A stretch of 64,000 nt of DNA from Pseudomonas viridiflava (GTDB lineage: Bacteria > Pseudomonadota > Gammaproteobacteria > Pseudomonadales > Pseudomonadaceae): NCBI RefSeq assembly GCF_003702045.1, contig NZ_RBTP01000031.1, positions 124,001 to 188,000 on the forward strand, given 5' to 3'. The translations under genes and the position numbers were made by a program. Each line of letters opens with the position of its first letter. The stretch's first letter is position 1. The notes under the pieces were generated by a model that was not told where the DNA came from, ran no database searches, and was given only the letters and a program-made list of their open reading frames with translations. This document shows, piece by piece, positions 49,013-58,345 of this stretch.

Positions 49013-49044
49013 ACCTGTTACCGTTCGTCATGATCATTTGCGAG

Positions 49045-49080
49045 ACAAATTAGATATATCTTAAGGTATATCTAACTTGT
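49045..49080. promoter_or_regulatory. Palindromic operator before the PadR/YqjI-like gene
   Basis: ACAAATTAGATATATC at 49045-49060 pairs with GGTATATCTAACTTGT at 49065-49080 at 14 of 16 positions, with a four-base centre. TATATCTAA arms resemble the E. coli YqjI operator. It is 20 bases before the ATG of the regulator and very likely autoregulatory. Confidence 0.7.
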
Positions 49081-49099
49081 GCAAAGAGAGACGAAGACT

Positions 49100-49681
49100 A
49101 TGCGTGATGACGCTCATCACCCCCACTCCCGCCCGCATCATGTTCGTGAAGACCGCGACGGTTTTGAGAAGCGTCCCGGCCGTGAACGCGGCGGACGAGG
49201 CCCGCGTGTTTTTGCACCAGGCGATCTGAAATTGCTGCTGCTGGCCCTGATCGCCGAGCAGCCTTCCCACGGCTACGACCTGATTCGCAAGATCGAAAGT
49301 CTGTTCGAGGGCGCGTACTGCCCCAGCCCTGGCGTGATCTATCCGACCCTGACCTTTCTGGAAGAAAGCGAGCTGATCCTGGGCGATGCCCAGGCGGGCA
49401 AGAAACTTTACACCGTGACTGAAGCCGGCCGTGCTTCTCTGGTTGAACAGGCCGTGGCCTTGGACGGCGTGCGCACCCGGATCGACGTCAGCAAGCGCTC
49501 GCTGCGTGGTCACGACCGACCGCCGGAAATTCACGAAGCGGTGCATAACCTGCGTCATGCGATGCACCTGCACGACGGCCGCTGGAGCCCGGAGGAAATC
49601 ATTCGGGTCCGCGACCTGCTCAACACCACCGCCAAGGCCATCGTCGATGGGCCGCAATCAGCCTCGGAGCCGTCGCAATGA
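49100..49681 (+). CDS. PadR-family regulator, YqjI-like
   Basis: A 193-residue metal-responsive repressor. The N-terminus is His-rich (DDAHHPHSRPHHVRED), as in E. coli YqjI, which senses nickel or iron homeostasis. The PadR winged helix follows (LLLLALIAEQPSHGYDLI and GAYCPSPGVIYPTLTFLEE, about 50-105), and a C-terminal helical domain. The ATG at 49100 follows AGAGAGAC. Its stop overlaps the start of the siderophore-interacting gene by ATGA. A long palindrome precedes it. Confidence 0.9.
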   Translation: MRDDAHHPHSRPHHVREDRDGFEKRPGRERGGRGPRVFAPGDLKLLLLALIAEQPSHGYDLIRKIESLFEGAYCPSPGVIYPTLTFLEESELILGDAQAGKKLYTVTEAGRASLVEQAVALDGVRTRIDVSKRSLRGHDRPPEIHEAVHNLRHAMHLHDGRWSPEEIIRVRDLLNTTAKAIVDGPQSASEPSQ

Positions 49682-50463
49682 CTTCAGAACATATGACTCA
49701 GGAACAATCGATCCACCGCGTCATGCACGAAATCAAACGCCGCAAACTCAAGGTACTGCGCGTGGCTCAACTGACGCCGCTGATGCGCCGCATCACCCTG
49801 CAAGGCCCGGAGCTGAGCGGCTTCATCAGCCTGGGCACTGACGATCACGTCAAACTGTTCTTTGCGCAAACGCCGCAGGAATACGAAGCGCTGGAAAGCC
49901 TGACGCCTGCCAGCGACAAAGACGCGCCACGTCCAGCGATGCGCGACTACACGCCGCGTCGCTACGACGAAGCCACGGGCGAACTGGACATCGATTTCGT
50001 GCTGCATGGCGAAGGCCCTGCTGCCACATGGGCCGCTCAGGCTGAACCGGGACAGTTTCTGCACATTGCCGGACCCAAGGGCTCAATGGTGGTGCCGGAC
50101 ATGTTCGACAGTTACCTGCTGATCGGCGATGAAACCGCCATTCCGGCCATTGCCCGTCGCCTGGAATCCTTGCCTGCCAACCGTGCGGCGCTGGTGGTGG
50201 TTGAAGTGGCCAACGAGCAGGAACAGCAGGTCTTCCAGAGCGCGGCGCAGGTCGATGTGATCTGGATCGTGCGTGGCGAGCAGAACCTGATCGACGTCAT
50301 CCGCCGTCTGGAAATGCCCGAAGGCAAGCTGTACGCCTGGGTGGCCATCGAATCCGGTCTTTCGCGCAAACTGCGTCGCGTGTTGCTGGACGAGTTCGGG
50401 CTCGACGAAGCGTTCGTCAAGGCTGCCGGTTACTGGAAGCTGGGTGACTCCGAAGACGCGTGA
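49678..50463 (+). CDS. Siderophore-interacting ferric reductase, YqjH/ViuB-like
   Basis: A 261-residue flavin-dependent ferric-siderophore reductase. The N-terminal FAD-binding half has RDYTPRRYD (about 83-91) and WAAQAEPGQFLHIAGPKGS; the C-terminal SIP domain has GDETAIPAIARRLE and ending GYWKLG. It overlaps the regulator gene by four bases, the same order as yqjI-yqjH, so it is most likely controlled by the operator at 49045. It releases iron from ferric siderophores in the cytoplasm. Confidence 0.93.
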   Translation: MTSEHMTQEQSIHRVMHEIKRRKLKVLRVAQLTPLMRRITLQGPELSGFISLGTDDHVKLFFAQTPQEYEALESLTPASDKDAPRPAMRDYTPRRYDEATGELDIDFVLHGEGPAATWAAQAEPGQFLHIAGPKGSMVVPDMFDSYLLIGDETAIPAIARRLESLPANRAALVVVEVANEQEQQVFQSAAQVDVIWIVRGEQNLIDVIRRLEMPEGKLYAWVAIESGLSRKLRRVLLDEFGLDEAFVKAAGYWKLGDSEDA

Positions 50464-50506
50464 GTGGTTAGCGGTCTGGCGCGCTCGATAGCGCCAGACC
50501 CCATTC

Positions 50507-51166
50507 TCATGGCCGACGGCGCGACGCCAAGCGGTCTATCCCCACCAGCATCAGCGCGATCACCACAAACCCCATCAAAACGCCCAGCGCATTGATAAAG
50601 GCTTTGGTGTAGCCAATCGTGCCAATGTCGATGAAGGGGTACATGTAGTCACCGATTACATCACCACGCAGCAGGATATAGCCGAAGTACACCACCGGAT
50701 AAAGCGCCCATAACCCTATATGCCTCAGGCGCAACAGGCCTTTGGGCACGCACAGCCACCAGTAGCCGAGAAATGTCAGGGGCATCACATCGTGCAGCAG
50801 CTCATCGGCGATGAATTGCCAGCCTTGTGGGTGCCACAAGTGCCGCAGCAGGATGTTGTAGGCAAGGCCGACGATGGCGATGCTCACCGCAATACCGCTG
50901 CACACCACCGGATCACGAAAGAACCGATGCCCTGCCGACTGCCGCTGGCTGAGCGCACAGCTCAGCGCGACGGCGACCAGCGTATTGGTGAGCACGGTAA
51001 AGAAGCTGAAAAATCGGACCAGCCCTCCCAGCAGGCTGGCATGGTCCATCCAGCGGCCGAGCAGAATCAAATAGAGCTGAATAGCAAGCCCCGCCCAGCC
51101 AAGGCAGGCGGCGAGCAGAATAAGATGGCGCTGCCGCTGGGAACGGGGCAGGTTTTGACTGTGCAT
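50507..51166 (-). CDS. Pr6Pr family membrane protein
   Basis: A 219-residue integral membrane protein with six predicted spans, of the FAR-17a/AIG1-like Pr6Pr family. Family function in bacteria is not established. The hydrophobic segments begin LILLAACLGWAGLAIQLYLILL and continue through LVGIDRLASRR at the end. ATG at 51166 is the annotated start. It is convergent with the siderophore-reductase gene and alone. Confidence 0.8.
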   Translation of the reverse strand: MHSQNLPRSQRQRHLILLAACLGWAGLAIQLYLILLGRWMDHASLLGGLVRFFSFFTVLTNTLVAVALSCALSQRQSAGHRFFRDPVVCSGIAVSIAIVGLAYNILLRHLWHPQGWQFIADELLHDVMPLTFLGYWWLCVPKGLLRLRHIGLWALYPVVYFGYILLRGDVIGDYMYPFIDIGTIGYTKAFINALGVLMGFVVIALMLVGIDRLASRRRP

Positions 51167-51208
51167 CGATGTGCTTCCTTGGGTATCAGCCTCCCTGCCA
51201 CGCGTTAA

Positions 51209-51436
51209 TTACCAGCCTTTGCTGCGATGCAGCTTCACGTACAACCCTTCCACTTTCTCCCGTGCCCACGGCGTTTTACGCAAAAACGTCAGGCTGGACT
51301 TGATGCTCGGGTCGCTCTTGAAGCAGCGGATATCGATGCGTTCGGCCAGACCCGACCACTCGTAATGCTCGACCAGAGCCTTGAGAATCTGCTCCAGCGT
51401 AACGCCGTGCAGTGGGTCGGTATTGGATGTCGTCAT
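51209..51436 (-). CDS. VF530 (DUF2132) family protein
   Basis: A 75-residue protein of the VF530 family, reported to fold as a double-stranded DNA-binding-like protein but of unknown role. The core is [20 protein letters not shown] and [20 protein letters not shown]. The ATG at 51436 is chosen to match the family N-terminus [11 protein letters not shown]; upstream codons in frame read as non-coding. Confidence 0.85.
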   Translation of the reverse strand: MTTSNTDPLHGVTLEQILKALVEHYEWSGLAERIDIRCFKSDPSIKSSLTFLRKTPWAREKVEGLYVKLHRSKGW

Positions 51437-51737
51437 TGAGAACCTTGAAGCGAATAGGATGGCGCGATAAAGGAAGGTGCGCACCTTAGCCGAGCCATGA
51501 GACATCGGGAAGGGTCAGGCGTGCGCAGGCGGTGTATCACTTCTCACAATAGTGCCTTAATGCACTGTTACCAAAACCGCAATGATCCATGTCAATGAAA
51601 GCCCTTTTCGTGAACTCGTTAGCGTCCTATCATTGTCGCCTTCAAAGCTGAATCGATTCTCTGCCTCTGAAGTTTCACCGATGGCCGCCCAGACGGTCAC
51701 GGAAAGCCTCGTCGTTTCTGAAAAAAACCAAAAAAGA
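51437..51737. other. Intergenic region before the OprB gene
   Basis: No additional gene was recognised. It must contain divergent promoters for the VF530 gene and the porin. An AATAGTG-CACTGTT pair near 51548-51568 is the only symmetry seen. Confidence 0.4.
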
Positions 51738-53111
51738 ATGCCCCTTTTCATGCCCAATTCATCAAAGCATTATCGCTTCGCCACGGTTTATCGTGCTGTC
51801 AGTCTGTGTGGTCTGACACTGCTCGGTCTGACAGGCACAGTCCACGCCGCGCCTGCTCTGTCTGCCGATTCACCCTGGATGCTGGGCGACTGGGGCGGCA
51901 AGCGCACCGATCTCTCGACGCGCGGGATCGATTTCAAACTCGACTACACCAGCGAGACCGGTGCCAACCTGCACGGCGGCTACAACCACGACAAGACGAC
52001 CCGTTACAGCGACCAGATCGCCGTGGGCGCTCATCTGGATCTGCAGAAAATGCTCGGCTGGCATGACGCCGAGTTTCAGTTGACCCTGAACAACCGCAAC
52101 GGCGACAACATCAGCAACGACCGGATCGGCGATCCGCGCACCGGAACGATCTCTTCTTCGCAGGAGGTTTGGGGGCGCGGCAGCGTTACCCGGCTGACAC
52201 AGATGTGGTATCAGCAGAAGTTCTTCGACCAGACCTTGAGCATCAAGCTCGGCCGCTTCAACGAAGGTGAGGACTTCAACAGCATCCCCTGCGACTTTCA
52301 GAACCTGTCGCTCTGCGGATCACAGGTCGGCAATTACGTCGACACCTGGTACAACTGGCCGATCAGCCAGTGGGCTCTGCGCGTGAAGTATCAACTCACG
52401 CCTGAAATCTTCGTTCAGGTCGGTGCCTTCGAGCAGAATCCCTCCAATCTGGAAAACGACAACGCGTTCAAACTCAGCGGCAGCGGTACTGAAGGTGCAG
52501 TGTTGCCGGTCGAGTGGGTCTGGTCACCCAAGGTCAATGGCCTGCCGGGTGAATACCGCGCCGGTTATTACTACAGCACGGCGGATAGCGAAGACGTCTA
52601 CAAGAACACAGACGATCAGCCTGCTGCCCTCACGGGTACGGCCTACCGGGGTGCCTCAAGCAAGCACGGCGTATGGCTCAATCTGCGCCAGCAGGTCACT
52701 CGGCACGATGGCGATGCCAGTCGCGGCCTGAGCCTGTTTGCCAATGGCACGCTGCACGACAAGAAAACCAACATGATCGATAACTATGTGTCGATCGGCA
52801 TGGTTTACAAAGGCCCGTTCGACGCCCGCACTCGGGACGATATCGGGCTGGGCCTGTCGCGTATTCACGTCAATCCGGCGTACCGCAAGAACGCTGATGC
52901 ACGAAATCAGGCAGCAGCGGTCTACGACTACAACGACCCCTCCTTCATGCCGTTGCAGGACACCGAATACAACGCCGAGCTCTATTACGGCGTACACGTG
53001 ACCGACTGGCTGACCGTACGACCGAACCTGCAATACGTCCGTCATCCGGGCGGGCTGACTGAAGTCGACGACGCGGTGGTAGCGGGTTTGAAAATGCAAC
53101 TCTCGTTCTGA
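51738..53111 (+). CDS. oprB: OprB-type carbohydrate porin
   Basis: An outer-membrane 16-strand porin for glucose and related sugars. The start is uncertain: ATG 51738 (458 residues) or ATG 51750; the frame is open for 52 codons upstream but those look non-coding. A signal peptide (SLCGLTLLGLTGTVHAAPA, cleaved after VHA) is present, followed by the OprB start PWMLGDWGGKRTDLSTRGID. The C-terminus ends in the aromatic MQLSF, typical of outer-membrane barrels. It stands before gcd, as PA2291 stands before PA2290 in P. aeruginosa, so it feeds glucose to the periplasmic oxidation path. Confidence 0.9.
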   Translation: MPLFMPNSSKHYRFATVYRAVSLCGLTLLGLTGTVHAAPALSADSPWMLGDWGGKRTDLSTRGIDFKLDYTSETGANLHGGYNHDKTTRYSDQIAVGAHLDLQKMLGWHDAEFQLTLNNRNGDNISNDRIGDPRTGTISSSQEVWGRGSVTRLTQMWYQQKFFDQTLSIKLGRFNEGEDFNSIPCDFQNLSLCGSQVGNYVDTWYNWPISQWALRVKYQLTPEIFVQVGAFEQNPSNLENDNAFKLSGSGTEGAVLPVEWVWSPKVNGLPGEYRAGYYYSTADSEDVYKNTDDQPAALTGTAYRGASSKHGVWLNLRQQVTRHDGDASRGLSLFANGTLHDKKTNMIDNYVSIGMVYKGPFDARTRDDIGLGLSRIHVNPAYRKNADARNQAAAVYDYNDPSFMPLQDTEYNAELYYGVHVTDWLTVRPNLQYVRHPGGLTEVDDAVVAGLKMQLSF

Positions 53112-53235
53112 CCAACGGTTGAATTCAATCGTTGGTAAACCGTCTCAACAATTAGTTGGTTTCAAGGGTGACATCAAGGTCTGCGGTTTTGCAGTTCAGG
53201 GCGTCAATCATTCAATTCTCGCGGAGATTCGCATT

Positions 53236-55662
53236 ATGAGCACTGATGGTGCTTCGGGAAGAAATCGTCTGTTACCGACACTGCTCGGTCTGGTGATTCT
53301 GTTGATGGGGCTGGCCTTGGTGGTCGGCGGCATCAGGTTGCTGCAACTGGACGGATCGCTGTATTACCTGCTGGCCGGTATCGGCTTTGCGGTAACCGGT
53401 GTGCTGCTGATGACCGGGCGCAGCGCTGCGCTGGGCCTGTATGCGCTGCTGCTGTTTGCCAGCACGGTCTGGTCTCTGTGGGAAGTGGGCCTGGACTGGT
53501 GGCAACTGGTGCCGCGCCTGGCGCTGTGGTTCGCGCTAGGTCTGGTATTGCTGCTGCCGTGGTTCCGCCGTCCGCTGCTGCGTAACGGCCCGGCCCGCAT
53601 GGGCACGGGTGCATTGAGCATCGCCGTGGTGCTTGCCGGTCTGACTGCACTGGCCAGCCAGTTCACTCACCCTGGCCGCATCGAAGGCCAGCTGGACCGC
53701 GAGACTGCGGGTACGACCAACACCGCGCCGGCCATGCCTGACGGTGACTGGCAGTCCTACGGTCGCACCGCCTTTGGTGATCGCTACTCGCCGCTGGCGC
53801 AGATCACGCCAGAGAACGTGAGTAAGCTGGAGCCGGCGTGGACGTATCGCACCGGCGACATCCCTGGGCCGAACGACCCGGGCGAAACGACCGCCGAGAA
53901 TACTCCGCTCAAGGTCAACGGCATGTTGTATGTCTGCACGCCGCACAGCCAGGTGATCGCGCTTGACCCGGATTCGGGCAAGGAAATCTGGCGCTTCGAT
54001 CCGAAGATCAGCACCCAGAACGCCGAGAACTTCAAAGGCTGGGCGCACATGACCTGCCGCGGCGTCACGTATCACGATGACGCAGCCTATGCAGCCGCTG
54101 GCGCGCCGGCCCAAAGCCCGGCAGCGCCTGCCGCGACAGATGCTTCGGCTGCAAGCGCTTCCTGCCCGCGCCGGATCTTCCTGCCGACTGCCGACACCCG
54201 TCTGATCGCCCTGAACGCCGACACCGGCAAGATGTGCGAAGACTTCGGCAACAAGGGCTCAGTCGATCTAACAGCCAACATGGGCACCTTCGCGCCAGGT
54301 GGCTACTACTCCACTTCGCCTCCGGCGGTGACCAAAGATCTAGTGATCATTGGTGGCCACGTCACCGATAACGTTTCGATGGATGAGCCGTCCGGCGTGA
54401 TCCGTGCGTACGACGTACACACCGGTCGCCTGGTCTGGAACTGGGACAGCGGCAACCCTGAAGCCACAGCGCCTATCGCTGAAGGTCAGGTCTACACCCG
54501 CAACTCGCCGAACATGTGGTCCATGTTCAGCGTCGATGAAAAGCTGGGCATGATCTACCTGCCGATGGGCAACCAGACGCCTGACCAGTGGGGCGGCGAC
54601 CGTACGCCAGAGTCCGAGAAGTACAGCGCGGGCCTGGTTGCACTGGACATCGCCACCGGCAAGGTGCGTTGGGATTACCAGTTCACTCACCACGATCTGT
54701 GGGACATGGACGTGGGCGGTCAACCGACCCTCATGGACATGAAAACCGCTGACGGCATGAAACCGGCTGTACTGGCTTCGACTAAGCAGGGCAGCATCTA
54801 CGTGCTTGACCGCAGCAATGGTCAGCCGATCGTGCCGATCAATGAAGTACCGGTGCCACAAGGCGCAGTCGAAGGCGACCACACGTCGCCGACTCAGCCC
54901 AAGTCTGACCTGAACTTCATGCCGCCGCCGCTCAAAGAGCGCGACATGTGGGGCGTGACCCCGTTCGACCAAATGCTGTGCCGGATCGACTTCAAGTCGC
55001 TGCGTTATGACGGGCCGTTCACCCCGCCATCGCTGCAAGGCTCGATCGTGTATCCCGGCAACTTCGGCGTGTTCGACTGGGGCGGTATTTCCATCGATCC
55101 GGTTCGCCAAATTGCGTTCGTGAACCCGAGCTACATGGCGTTCCGCTCCAAGCTGGTGCCATCGGCCGAAGTGGAAGGCGGCCCGGGTCGCAAGAGCGAA
55201 ACCGAAGGCGTTCAGCCGAACAAGGGCGCACCGTATGGCGTGATCCTGGAAGCACTGCTGTCGCCAATGGGCCTGCCGTGCCAGGCGCCAGCTTGGGGCT
55301 ATGTGGCAGCGGTCGATCTGACCACCCACAAAACCATCTGGATGCACAAAAACGGCACCGTGCGTGACAGCTCGCCGGTTCCGGTCCCGCTGACCATGGG
55401 CGTTCCAAGCCTGGGTGGTACATTCACCACCGCCAGCGGCCTGGCGTTCCTGAGCGGTACGCTTGACCAGTACCTGCGTGCCTATGACGTTCGTAACGGC
55501 AAGCAACTGTGGGAAGGCCGCCTGCCAGCAGGCGCGCAGACCACACCGATGACCTACACCGGCAAGGACGGCCAGCAATACGTGCTGGTCGTGGCTGGCG
55601 GTCACGGCTCGCTGGGCACCAAGCAGGGTGACTACGTGATGGCGTTCAAACTGCCGAAGTGA
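53236..55662 (+). CDS. gcd: PQQ-dependent glucose dehydrogenase
   Basis: Inner-membrane quinoprotein that oxidises glucose to gluconate on the periplasmic face and reduces ubiquinone. The 808-residue protein has five N-terminal spans (about 15-150) and then an eight-bladed PQQ propeller beginning DWQSYGRTAFGDRYSPLAQI. Motifs include WTYRTGDIPGP, the TP-like ligand region YYSTSPPAVTKD, MWSMFSVDEKLGMIYLPMGN and TRQ/HDLWDMD segments. An Ala/Ser-rich insert with one Cys pair is at about 283-312. The ATG at 53236 follows CGGAG; a 39-codon extension upstream is rejected. PQQ synthesis genes are not in this window. Confidence 0.97.
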   Translation: MSTDGASGRNRLLPTLLGLVILLMGLALVVGGIRLLQLDGSLYYLLAGIGFAVTGVLLMTGRSAALGLYALLLFASTVWSLWEVGLDWWQLVPRLALWFALGLVLLLPWFRRPLLRNGPARMGTGALSIAVVLAGLTALASQFTHPGRIEGQLDRETAGTTNTAPAMPDGDWQSYGRTAFGDRYSPLAQITPENVSKLEPAWTYRTGDIPGPNDPGETTAENTPLKVNGMLYVCTPHSQVIALDPDSGKEIWRFDPKISTQNAENFKGWAHMTCRGVTYHDDAAYAAAGAPAQSPAAPAATDASAASASCPRRIFLPTADTRLIALNADTGKMCEDFGNKGSVDLTANMGTFAPGGYYSTSPPAVTKDLVIIGGHVTDNVSMDEPSGVIRAYDVHTGRLVWNWDSGNPEATAPIAEGQVYTRNSPNMWSMFSVDEKLGMIYLPMGNQTPDQWGGDRTPESEKYSAGLVALDIATGKVRWDYQFTHHDLWDMDVGGQPTLMDMKTADGMKPAVLASTKQGSIYVLDRSNGQPIVPINEVPVPQGAVEGDHTSPTQPKSDLNFMPPPLKERDMWGVTPFDQMLCRIDFKSLRYDGPFTPPSLQGSIVYPGNFGVFDWGGISIDPVRQIAFVNPSYMAFRSKLVPSAEVEGGPGRKSETEGVQPNKGAPYGVILEALLSPMGLPCQAPAWGYVAAVDLTTHKTIWMHKNGTVRDSSPVPVPLTMGVPSLGGTFTTASGLAFLSGTLDQYLRAYDVRNGKQLWEGRLPAGAQTTPMTYTGKDGQQYVLVVAGGHGSLGTKQGDYVMAFKLPK

Positions 55663-55682
55663 TGATTTGCTGAGGTAAAGGA

Positions 55683-55714
55683 AAGGCGGCGATCGAAAGG
55701 TAGCCGCCTTTTTT
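55683..55714 (+). terminator. gcd terminator
   Basis: AAGGCGGC and GCCGCCTT form a stem with a 12-base loop followed by six T, 20 bases after the stop. Confidence 0.8.
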
Positions 55715-55813
55715 GTCGCATCAATGATCGTTCCCGTGTTCCGCGTGGGAATGCCTCTAAGGCCACTCCGCGTCCGCTCTTGAGGGACGCAGAGCGATGG
55801 GCGCGATCAATGT

Positions 55814-57010
55814 CTAACGCGCTTTTCCACCCGTCTTGGTACCTGCGCGCAGGATGTCGCTCCAGCGGCGGACGAGGTAGTTATGCTCGTTCATCACCGA
55901 GTTCCACACGGCGATGTGGCCCATACGTTCTTCGTACGACCCGCCGTCACGTACTTCCCCGGCATCGATCAGCGGCAGGCCATCGCTGCCCAGCAGTTGC
56001 TCACGTGCGGGTAATCCTGCGTACCAGTAGTCCCATTCTGCCGCGCTCAGGTGATCGCGGCTGCGGGCCGGGTTGCCGATGTAGTAACCCTGACGCGCCA
56101 TGACGGCGCCCGGCCAGCCGGACAGCCACCAGTTCAGGTACGCATACGCCGCATCGAGCACCGGGCCTTTGGCATGGCGCGACAGGGAAAGCCCGCCGAA
56201 CCAGCCGCGATAACCTTCCTTGGGCACGGCAACGCGGTACTTCACACCGGCGCGATGCAACCGCACCAGGGTCGGCGACCACAAGCTTTGAATGTCGATG
56301 GTCGGGCTGAGCATCAATTCGGCCGCCTCCTCGTCGTCCGACCAAAACGCGCCAAAATGCCCCTGCTGCTGTTTGCGCACCAGCACGTGGGCGAGCAGGT
56401 CGATTTCCTCGATGCTCATGTTGCCGATGTCCTTGAATTGCGCCAGCCCCGCGCCTTCAACGGCCAGCGCTGCGTCCAGCGCACCAATGGCGGCATCGCT
56501 CTGCAAGGCAATGCGCCCGCTCCAGACCGGATCCAGCAGCCAGCCCCAGCTTTCATCGGCCGGGCTCAGGCTCTCGGGCAGACGCTCCGGGCGGTAGGCA
56601 AAACTGTCTGCGTTGTGGGTCAGCGGCAGCATGCTGATGCGCTCGGTGACCGCGCTGCCCAGGCTGCCGTCGTGTTGCACGAACAGGCGCTCGCTGGGGA
56701 CGCTGCCGCTACCGGGTTGATCCGTGGGACGCAGGCGACCACGCTTGGGCAAATCGTTGATCTCGTGCCACAGCGCAATGCGCCGTGTATCGATAGGCTG
56801 AATCGCCCGCGCCGGCCAGACGAAATCGACGTTGTGAAACCACTGATCGTAGAGGTCGTAGCTGTCCGGCTGCATGACCGCGATCCGCTGCGCGGTCTGC
56901 ACGTCGTGAATCTGATACACCAGCTTGATCCCAAGGTCCTGTTCGGCGCGCTCACGCAGGGATTCAAGCAACGTGACCGAAGTGCCCAGCACCCGCAGAG
57001 TGAGGGTCAT
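55814..57010 (-). CDS. Leaderless solute-binding-like protein
   Basis: A 398-residue protein with the fold signature of extracellular solute-binding proteins of the polyamine or iron type, but without a signal peptide: it starts MTLTLRVLGTSVTLLESLRE at an ATG that overlaps the cobW stop. Typical elements are QTAQRIAVMQPDSYDLYDQW, PLTHNADSFAYRPERL and LDAALAVEGAGLAQFKDIGN. It may bind a small ligand or metal inside the cell, or a signal may have been lost. In-frame sequence upstream lies within the cobW gene in another frame and is not a leader. It is the last gene of the long minus-strand cluster. Confidence 0.75.
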   Translation of the reverse strand: MTLTLRVLGTSVTLLESLRERAEQDLGIKLVYQIHDVQTAQRIAVMQPDSYDLYDQWFHNVDFVWPARAIQPIDTRRIALWHEINDLPKRGRLRPTDQPGSGSVPSERLFVQHDGSLGSAVTERISMLPLTHNADSFAYRPERLPESLSPADESWGWLLDPVWSGRIALQSDAAIGALDAALAVEGAGLAQFKDIGNMSIEEIDLLAHVLVRKQQQGHFGAFWSDDEEAAELMLSPTIDIQSLWSPTLVRLHRAGVKYRVAVPKEGYRGWFGGLSLSRHAKGPVLDAAYAYLNWWLSGWPGAVMARQGYYIGNPARSRDHLSAAEWDYWYAGLPAREQLLGSDGLPLIDAGEVRDGGSYEERMGHIAVWNSVMNEHNYLVRRWSDILRAGTKTGGKAR

Positions 57011-58026
57011 GCAGCGGTCTCGCTTTGGGGGGAAGTCAACGGCGGCGCGAAGCTGCTGGAGAATACGTCGAACGAGCGACGCAGCAATTCGGGGTCGAGC
57101 CCACGCAAAATAAACACCAGCCGCGAGGTGCGATCCTCTCCCGGCCAGGCTGCAAGATGGACAGGCGCGTGCAGGCAATGCTGTACACCGTGGATCACGA
57201 CAGGGGCCTGGTTGGCATTCACGTTGAGCAGTCCTTTGACACGCAGGATTCTTTCGCCGTGGCATCTTAACAGCATCGACAACCACACCCCGAATCCGAT
57301 CCAGTCCAGCGGCCGCTCGAAGGTGAGGCAGCAGACCTGTGCGTCGCCATGCCGGGGCAGCGTGGATTGCGGACGGTGCAGTTGCCAGCGCGTCACTTCC
57401 TGCGCCGGCTCGGCGCTGCGCACGCCCTGCCCCAATAGCAACTGATCCCCGCTATGCACTTGTGCGGTGTCCAGCAACGGCGCAGAGAAATTGAGCGCCT
57501 GCAAATGCAGGCGCAGGGCATCGAGCGTCGTTTCATCGACCAGATCGGTCTTGCTCAGCAGCAACCTGTCAGCAGCGGCGACCTGAGCCAGCCATTCCGG
57601 GTGCAGACGCTCTTGAAGCGCGGCGTGGCAAGCGTCCACCAGGGTCACGATCAGCCCGATGTGAAAGCGCCCGCGCAATTGCGGATCGTGGCTCAGGGTG
57701 GCGAGGATCGGCGCCGGGTCGGCCAGGCCGGTGGTTTCCAGAATCACGCGACGAAACGCTGGGATTTCACCGCGACTGCGGCGCTCCAGCAGACCGAGCA
57801 GCGCGTCTTTCAACTCGCCGCGAATCGAACAACAGATACAGCCGCTGGGCAGCAGCACGGTATCCGGCGCGACTTCTTCGACCAGCAAATGATCGATGCC
57901 GACATCGCCGAACTCGTTGATCAGCAGCGCGGTGTCGCCCATGTTTTCGTCAGCCAGCAGGCGCTTGAGCAAGGTGGTTTTGCCGCTGCCCAGAAAACCG
58001 GTAATCACGTTCAACGCAAGGCTCAT
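57007..58026 (-). CDS. CobW/COG0523 family GTPase
   Basis: A 339-residue GTPase of the metallochaperone family that inserts or delivers metals such as Zn, Co or Ni. The P-loop GFLGSGKTTLLKRLL (about 10-24) and the metal-binding CxCC motif GCICCSIRGEL (about 63-73) are intact, plus LSKTDLVDE (TKxD-type). The C-terminal CobW domain follows. Start and stop overlap both neighbours (ATGA), so it is translationally coupled to the small CGLCG protein and the solute-binding-like protein. The zinc-dependent hydrolase in the same cluster is a plausible client. Confidence 0.92.
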   Translation of the reverse strand: MSLALNVITGFLGSGKTTLLKRLLADENMGDTALLINEFGDVGIDHLLVEEVAPDTVLLPSGCICCSIRGELKDALLGLLERRSRGEIPAFRRVILETTGLADPAPILATLSHDPQLRGRFHIGLIVTLVDACHAALQERLHPEWLAQVAAADRLLLSKTDLVDETTLDALRLHLQALNFSAPLLDTAQVHSGDQLLLGQGVRSAEPAQEVTRWQLHRPQSTLPRHGDAQVCCLTFERPLDWIGFGVWLSMLLRCHGERILRVKGLLNVNANQAPVVIHGVQHCLHAPVHLAAWPGEDRTSRLVFILRGLDPELLRRSFDVFSSSFAPPLTSPQSETAA

Positions 58027-58322
58027 GATGACCTCTGCAAATGATCAAGCAGACGGGAGTCGAGCGGGTCCAGCGGTCGGCCGATCAGCAGTTCGGCCTT
58101 CTCCCAGAGCTGCTCCAGTCCGCTCGCCAGCTCCTGTTTGCCGGTAGCCCCCAGCAGCAGATAGGACACGCCCTGAAAGTCCTCGACCTTCAAGCGAAAC
58201 GGCGCCACCACCTTGTTGATGGCCGCAATGCGTCGCAAGCGCTCGCGACGCCTCGGCAGTTCGCCACTCAGCGGATCGCTCCAGTGCACGTCTTCACCCA
58301 ACAGTCCGCACAGTCCACACAT
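58023..58322 (-). CDS. Small cysteine-motif protein
   Basis: A 99-residue protein starting MCGLCGLLGEDVHW, with a CxxC near the N-terminus like metal or iron-sulfur sites. The rest is helical and charged (PRRRERLRRIAAINKVV). GAGGAG stands before the ATG at 58322. Its stop overlaps the start of the CobW gene. I do not know the family function; the coupling to CobW suggests metal handling. Confidence 0.7.
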   Translation of the reverse strand: MCGLCGLLGEDVHWSDPLSGELPRRRERLRRIAAINKVVAPFRLKVEDFQGVSYLLLGATGKQELASGLEQLWEKAELLIGRPLDPLDSRLLDHLQRSS

Positions 58323-58345
58323 GGGTCACTCCTCGCTCAAGTGCA

